Shown: positions 60,330 to 64,000 of the stretch, piece after piece
Layout: each line of letters begins with the position of its first letter
Numbering within the stretch: the first letter of the stretch is position 1
NCBI RefSeq assembly: GCF_051622035.1
Contig: NC_135355.1
Location: 9,796,501-9,860,500, forward strand
Length of the DNA stretch: 64,000 nt
Reading direction: 5' to 3'
Source: Arctopsyche grandis
Taxonomy: Eukaryota > Arthropoda > Insecta > Trichoptera > Hydropsychidae
Made by a program: the position numbers and the translations under genes
The notes under the pieces: model-generated
What the model was told of the DNA's origin: nothing
What the model saw: only the letters and a program-made list of their open reading frames with translations
The model's database searches: none

Positions 60330-60478
60330 AAAATCGCGAATATCTGGCACACGAGTTCTCTTTAGTACAATATTTCGCGTGATACTTTCGATTGATGGAG
60401 TTTTTGGGTGCTAGATGTGCCGTGATCGAAATTTTAGTGACGTGCGTGACATCCCTTTTTGCGGAATAATCACCTAAC
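60330..60478 (+). repeat. Third copy of the 21926/26520 repeat
   Basis: GTACAATATTTCGCGTGATA, TTCGATTGATGGAGTTTTTG, GGTGCTAGATGTGCCGTGAT and TGCGGAATAATCACC match 26520-26640 closely and 21995-22110 more loosely, in the same orientation. Confidence 0.7.
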
Positions 60479-60615
60479 CCTTTTTATTATTGAATACAGT
60501 GTGACAGCATGCTTTGCACCTATTCACAGACACTACACAAGCGCATTTGTTATAGCTCTCGGTAACAGACCTATAATAGGAATAGCTTACGTCACACCAT
60601 ATAAAAATGGTCAAC

Positions 60616-60905
60616 TGGTTACGTCGCAAAAGTGACTCGCTACCAGGATAACCGCCGCTACGAACATCGCGTGCGCGGATCTCCCGGTGCATGAAAATTC
60701 GACGTACAGAAAATTTCACAAATGATATTGCGCGAATGTATAATTTAATGATGATAATAATAAATATCTTGTAAAAAAAAACATTCGCGCAATATCATTT
60801 GTGCAAATTTCTATACGTCGAATTTTCGTGCGCTGGGAGATCCGCGTATGCGATTTTCGTAGCGGCGGTTATCCTGGTCGCGATTCACTTTTCCGATGTA
60901 ATCAC
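60616..60905. mobile_element. 290-bp foldback element
   Basis: AGGATAACCGCCGCTACGAA (left) pairs with TTCGTAGCGGCGGTTATCCT (right), and AATGATATTGCGCGAATGT pairs with ACATTCGCGCAATATCATT around a 50-base AT-rich centre. Arms are about 120 bp with roughly 90% pairing. Adjacent to the 60330 repeat, possibly the same composite element. Confidence 0.8.
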
Positions 60906-61019
60906 CGAATCATAAAAAATACATAACGGTTTAGCGCGGTTTTGAACCATTTTTTTTTCAATATTAAAAAAATATAAACATTAAACTAATTATATTTTAA
61001 GATATTTGAAAAAAATACG

Positions 61020-61140
61020 ACCGCTATGCAGATCGAACACAGGACCGATACATTTCTTTTAATGTTTTTTAATTAATAACTTAATATGCCATAACGGCTT
61101 AACCAATGCGATGATATTTCACCGGGCACAAGATGTGCTA
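61020..61140 (+). repeat. Partial copy of the 27090-27195 repeat
   Basis: CGAACACAGGACCGATACAT, then TTAATAACTTAATATGCCAT and GATATTTCACCGGGCACAA, follow 27096-27190 in the same order. Confidence 0.65.
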
Positions 61141-61429
61141 GTATAATATAGATCGGGCTGTGTTGTTGTGTTAGTATATACTAAACTGTAAGTTGTGTTA
61201 GTATATACTATACATATATAAAAACCGACTGTCGGTAAATATGTATATAAATATGTGACGGACGACAGGCGCAGTATGGGGAACCAATTATTTTTTTTTA
61301 ATTTTTGTCATTTTTTTTGTTTTTTTCATTTCGGGGCTGTGGGCGAAGGCCCCGGGGCGTCGGAGGTGTATTTGTATATGTACATACATTGTATATGTAT
61401 GCATCTATGCATTTCTCACTTGTCATCAT

Positions 61430-61540
61430 CAGAGATCGGCGGACAAGCTTATTGTCACACAAAAAAAGAGAGCAAAAAAAAAACGTTGACAATAGTGAAC
61501 CATTTTTTGTGGACAAAATAAACTTGTCTGCCGATCTCTG
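61430..61540. mobile_element. 111-bp hAT MITE with exact 8-bp target duplication
   Basis: CAGAGATCGGCGGACAAG and CTTGTCTGCCGATCTCTG (17 of 18 paired) bound it, with GTCATCAT at 61422-61429 and 61541-61548. It shares the internal text AATAGTGAACCATTTTT with the element at 62411-62543. Confidence 0.9.
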
Positions 61541-61774
61541 GTCATCATTAAGGTCTGATGGTAACTAGGACATGAATATAAAAATGGTCACATTAGAGGC
61601 CGAACTGGTTAATTGCTATGTATGTATTTTTCAAGGAATTGTGTAATAAAGATAATTGAGGATTGTCAAACCATAATGTGTCAAGTGTCCGAAAATAAAG
61701 TTTTCAGGAAAGGCTTAAAAATGTTAAAATAAATAAATAAGCCATAAATTCGTTCTCGCAAAATTTATTAATAA

Positions 61775-62066
61775 TGTAAAGTAGAGATTAGGTGAGTGGC
61801 GCTCGTGGACCGATGGTTTACTAGCGCTAATCATTTGACCTCGACGTATAGAGGAGTCGTGCTCAACGGCCAATAGCGTCTCACGACCCATCGACCAATA
61901 ATATCCGTGTACGGAGAGCGCCTGAAGAGTATAAATATTGGGCACTTTCGGACCGTAGAGCATTCGAAGCTGGGGAGCTGATGGGTGTAGACCAATGAAG
62001 AACCTCTACTAATTAGCTGCGTCTTTCTCTCCGATCCTGGAAACCCCTCTTCACGTCCACTCTACA
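61775..62066. mobile_element. Possible solo LTR
   Basis: A 292-base GC-richer block that starts TGTAAAGTAGAG and ends CACTCTACA, i.e. TG...CA with short inverted ends. It contains CCAAT words (on the plus strand near 61871 and 61893), a TATA box AGTATAAATAT at 61928-61938 and CGGACCGTAGAGCATTCG beyond it, the usual LTR promoter order. No 5-bp target duplication is visible (AATAA against ATGGA), and there are no internal retroelement genes. Confidence 0.3.
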
Positions 62067-62410
62067 ATGGACTGTAATTTTTCGGTGAGGTATAATCATT
62101 CGATGACCAATCAATACATCTTAAATATTAGAAAAAAAAAGTCAAAACGTTGTATGTACCACTTTACTTGTACAACAGTAAGTTGAGTGGCACGATTCAT
62201 AAAAATAAATGGACAACTTCTATAGGACTTAGCACCTCGAGGATGATGTACAAAAAAATAGCATAAACTAAACCATGCGGTATTGGTATGGTTCATATCA
62301 ATCTTCGATTCTTCGACAAACGTATCCAAAGATTAAAAATTGTTTTCTACGATACATATCATATTTTGTTTTAATTTTTGAATTATAATAATCTGTTTTG
62401 AAGTGATGAG

Positions 62411-62543
62411 TAGACTTAGGCGTTGGCTTGGTGCTTTTAAAATAACAATAGACTGCTCCATTACCGTACAAAGCTAGATAGCAAAAGAGCATGGTTGATA
62501 ATAGTGAACCATTTTTCATTTTTCAACTCAACGCCGAACTTTG
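62411..62543. mobile_element. 133-bp hAT-like MITE with 8-bp target duplication
   Basis: TAGACTTAGGCGTTG and CAACGCCGAACTTTG form an imperfect inverted repeat. GTGATGAG flanks it at 62403-62410 and 62544-62551. Confidence 0.78.
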
Positions 62544-62716
62544 GTGATGAGTATAATTTCTCATTTTTGTGCTAAATATGTAGAATAGAAATATCCTAAG
62601 TAGCCTACCTTTCTTAATAACATCTTGCTTGTCTTCAAAACTTAATCTTCTGAATGATTTGTTGAACAATCGATCGAGAATGCAACATTCCAAGGCCTCG
62701 TTATTTGTTTCCACGC
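62544..62716 (-). pseudogene. Possible transposase N-terminal fragment
   Basis: The minus-strand frame from 62714 contains ALECCILDRLFNKSFRRLSF and EDKQDVIKKGR. The pattern LSFEDKxxVxKxGR recalls zinc-finger (TTF/MYM-type) hAT-related proteins that I know only in outline. The rest of such a protein is absent. Low certainty. Confidence 0.3.
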
Positions 62717-62932
62717 GTTGCTGATACGCGTTATTTGTTTAGAAGCACTGATTTGTTCTGAAAGAATCATTTCCCTTGCCATGTTTGTACTCAGAAAGTT
62801 GTGCTATTTTAATGAAAGCAAGTTCAGAATTATGTTTGATAGACACAAATCAGAATATTCTTAGTGAAAATTCCATAAATGCTTGAATAGATGAGTAAAT
62901 TATGTAAAATGCCTATATGTACACAACAACTA

Positions 62933-63348
62933 TTAGCCAGCAGCATAGCTCGGTCGTTAAGCTTCTGCTTAACACCGAGAGGCGCCGGGTTCGATCCCAT
63001 GAGCTGACCTCGATTGAAAAGAATTTTTCTGAGTACATCTGTAGTGCTGCTGGTCAGACTTGGATATTTGTGACTCCATGTCGATCGTTTCCTATCAGAG
63101 TTTGCCAATTTTCTAAGATTTCATTGTTGAAACGGTTCCCGTTTAAAATTGGCTAAAAATCCTTCATACCTACTATGTACTATGTCAACTCTATTTGAGT
63201 ATGATTACTGTACAATTCATAGATGTCTCGTTAATTTGCGAGTTTTTCAGTGTCTCGTAATGTAATTGGCCAGGAAGGCGCATTGGGGTTTACCTGTAAG
63301 TCCTTCCTGGTATATACGTATGTAAAATAAATAAATACATAAATAATT
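62933..63348 (+). mobile_element. tRNA-derived SINE
   Basis: The 5' end has a tRNA-like head with an A box (TAGCTCGGTCG, 62946-62956) and a B box (GGTTCGATCCC, 62988-62998) at normal spacing, and a potential anticodon stem (TTAAGCTTCTGCTTAA). A tRNA-unrelated body follows. The 3' region has GGCCAGGAAGGCG facing CCTTCCTGG, then an A/T-rich tail (AAATAAATAAATACATAAAT). The 3' end of a true tRNA (acceptor stem) is missing, so this is a SINE and not a tRNA gene. Target duplication not evident. Confidence 0.78.
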
Positions 63349-63636
63349 CGCCAGTACCGCGAAGGGAACAGTTGAGACGGCGAGTCCGTGCAAGCGAACG
63401 ATGCCACGGCCAATACCATAAAAATCTACTACCTCAGGTATACCGGCCGATACCGGTTTCTGAACTTCGCTAATCCGAGTGAACAATATTAATATGGAAA
63501 ACCTATTTGAGTTTATTGTGTAGTTGAATTGTTGATATTTTGAAATTTTAGGTAAAAGATTTTAGACTAGCCTAATCCCTCTGGTGACTAGTCCAATGAC
63601 GACGTGCCACTGATAACTACTATATAGGTAATGTAT
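63349..63636. other. Repeat-derived spacer with hAT-like right end
   Basis: GCCGATACCGGTTTCTGAAC...TCGCTAATCC (63444-63476) resembles 58903-58945, and AATGACGACGTGCCACTG at 63597-63613 resembles the right end of the 58077 element. This is probably a decayed copy of that family. Confidence 0.55.
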
Positions 63637-63770
63637 AGAGGTAGGACCGGAAGCCTGCCGTTTATTGTTCAATTGTTGTAAATGCTTTGTAAAAAAGGTT
63701 CGGCAAACCTTTAAAAATGCATTTACAACATTTGAACAATAAACGGCCCCCTCAGGGTCAGGTTACATTA
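63637..63770. mobile_element. Foldback MITE, copy 4 of 4
   Basis: Complete copy: AGAGGTAGGACCGGAAGC at the left, CGTTTATTGTTCAATTGTTG facing TTTGAACAATAAACG, and GGCCCCCTCAGGGTCAGG at the right. Confidence 0.8.
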
Positions 63771-63869
63771 CTAATGTATCTGTGTCAGATAATGTCAAAT
63801 AAATTTAAACATTAATATTTATTGTAATTAAAATAAAATATATTCAGAATTAAAACATACAAAACAAAA

Positions 63870-64000
63870 TAAAAAATTCGAATGTGACCAACACATGACT
63901 TTATATATGTATTTGAGGAATATAAGAAGGTCACAAAACAAAATTCAATATTAAACCATACAGACACATTCACACATACCGGCAGCATTATGAAATACTA
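63870..64000 (-). repeat. Partial copy of the ACTTTATCTATG repeat at the window edge
   Basis: TTCGAATGTGACCAAC, ATGACTTTATATATG, TTTGAGGAATATAAGAAGG and CACAAAACAAAATTCAAT are the reverse complement of 5855-5930, so this is the start of another copy that continues beyond the window. Confidence 0.7.

Noticed and set aside
62940-63010. tRNA gene candidate
   Set aside because: A and B boxes are present but no acceptor stem closes; SINE body and tail follow directly.
1-64000. CRISPR arrays, operons, phage or bacterial defence genes
   Set aside because: Introns, AT-rich intergenic DNA, RTE/hAT/SINE repeats and animal regulatory genes show a eukaryotic genome; no regularly spaced direct repeats were seen.

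Overview
This is a stretch of an AT-rich insect nuclear genome. The genes are split by GT-AG introns up to 12.7 kb long and most of the DNA between them is transposable-element debris. Evidence for an insect: a PDGF/VEGF-related factor ending in insect-type CxCxC repeats, a Cip/Kip CDK inhibitor of the dacapo type, RTE-clade LINEs with (GAT)n tails, a tRNA-derived SINE, many hAT-type elements, and a short (TTAGG)n tract, the ancestral arthropod telomere repeat. (TTAGG)n argues against Diptera. Lepidoptera or a close relative is my best guess, but the order is an inference.

Layout. 1-1035 and about 2680-3600: broken hAT transposase copies. 1981-13350 (minus): six-exon Pvf growth-factor gene whose first intron (6.6 kb) holds an RTE LINE with a single in-frame stop in its reverse transcriptase; exon 2 lies between two inverted ~0.9-kb repeats. 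13351-19404: intergenic, with several foldback elements. 19405-20971 (minus): two tightly spaced genes, an NTF2-like basic protein and, just upstream, a 72-aa helical protein I do not recognise. 23060-25423 (plus): NF-YA in nine coding exons, including a 21-nt microexon and a tandem NAGNAG acceptor. 25600-39390: no gene seen; hAT insertions with clean 8-bp target duplications, and an interstitial telomere-like tract. 39394-39751: a predicted TATA/initiator core promoter followed by a CpG-rich leader with a splice donor, possibly the first exon of the next gene. 40514-43260: nested hAT-like elements. 44674-57879 (plus): dacapo, two coding exons separated by 12.7 kb. 58077-64000: hAT-like elements, foldbacks, a SINE and a possible solo LTR.

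The recognisable host genes are regulators: a secreted receptor tyrosine kinase ligand (Pvf), a CCAAT-box transcription factor subunit (NF-YA) and a cell-cycle inhibitor (dap). I see no sign that they form one system. The most notable observation is in dap: splicing across the 12.7-kb intron creates a p21-like PCNA-binding box, and the same 167-aa protein carries three KEN motifs and a Cys/His cluster. The rest of the window is best read as a well-preserved record of recent, nested transposition.
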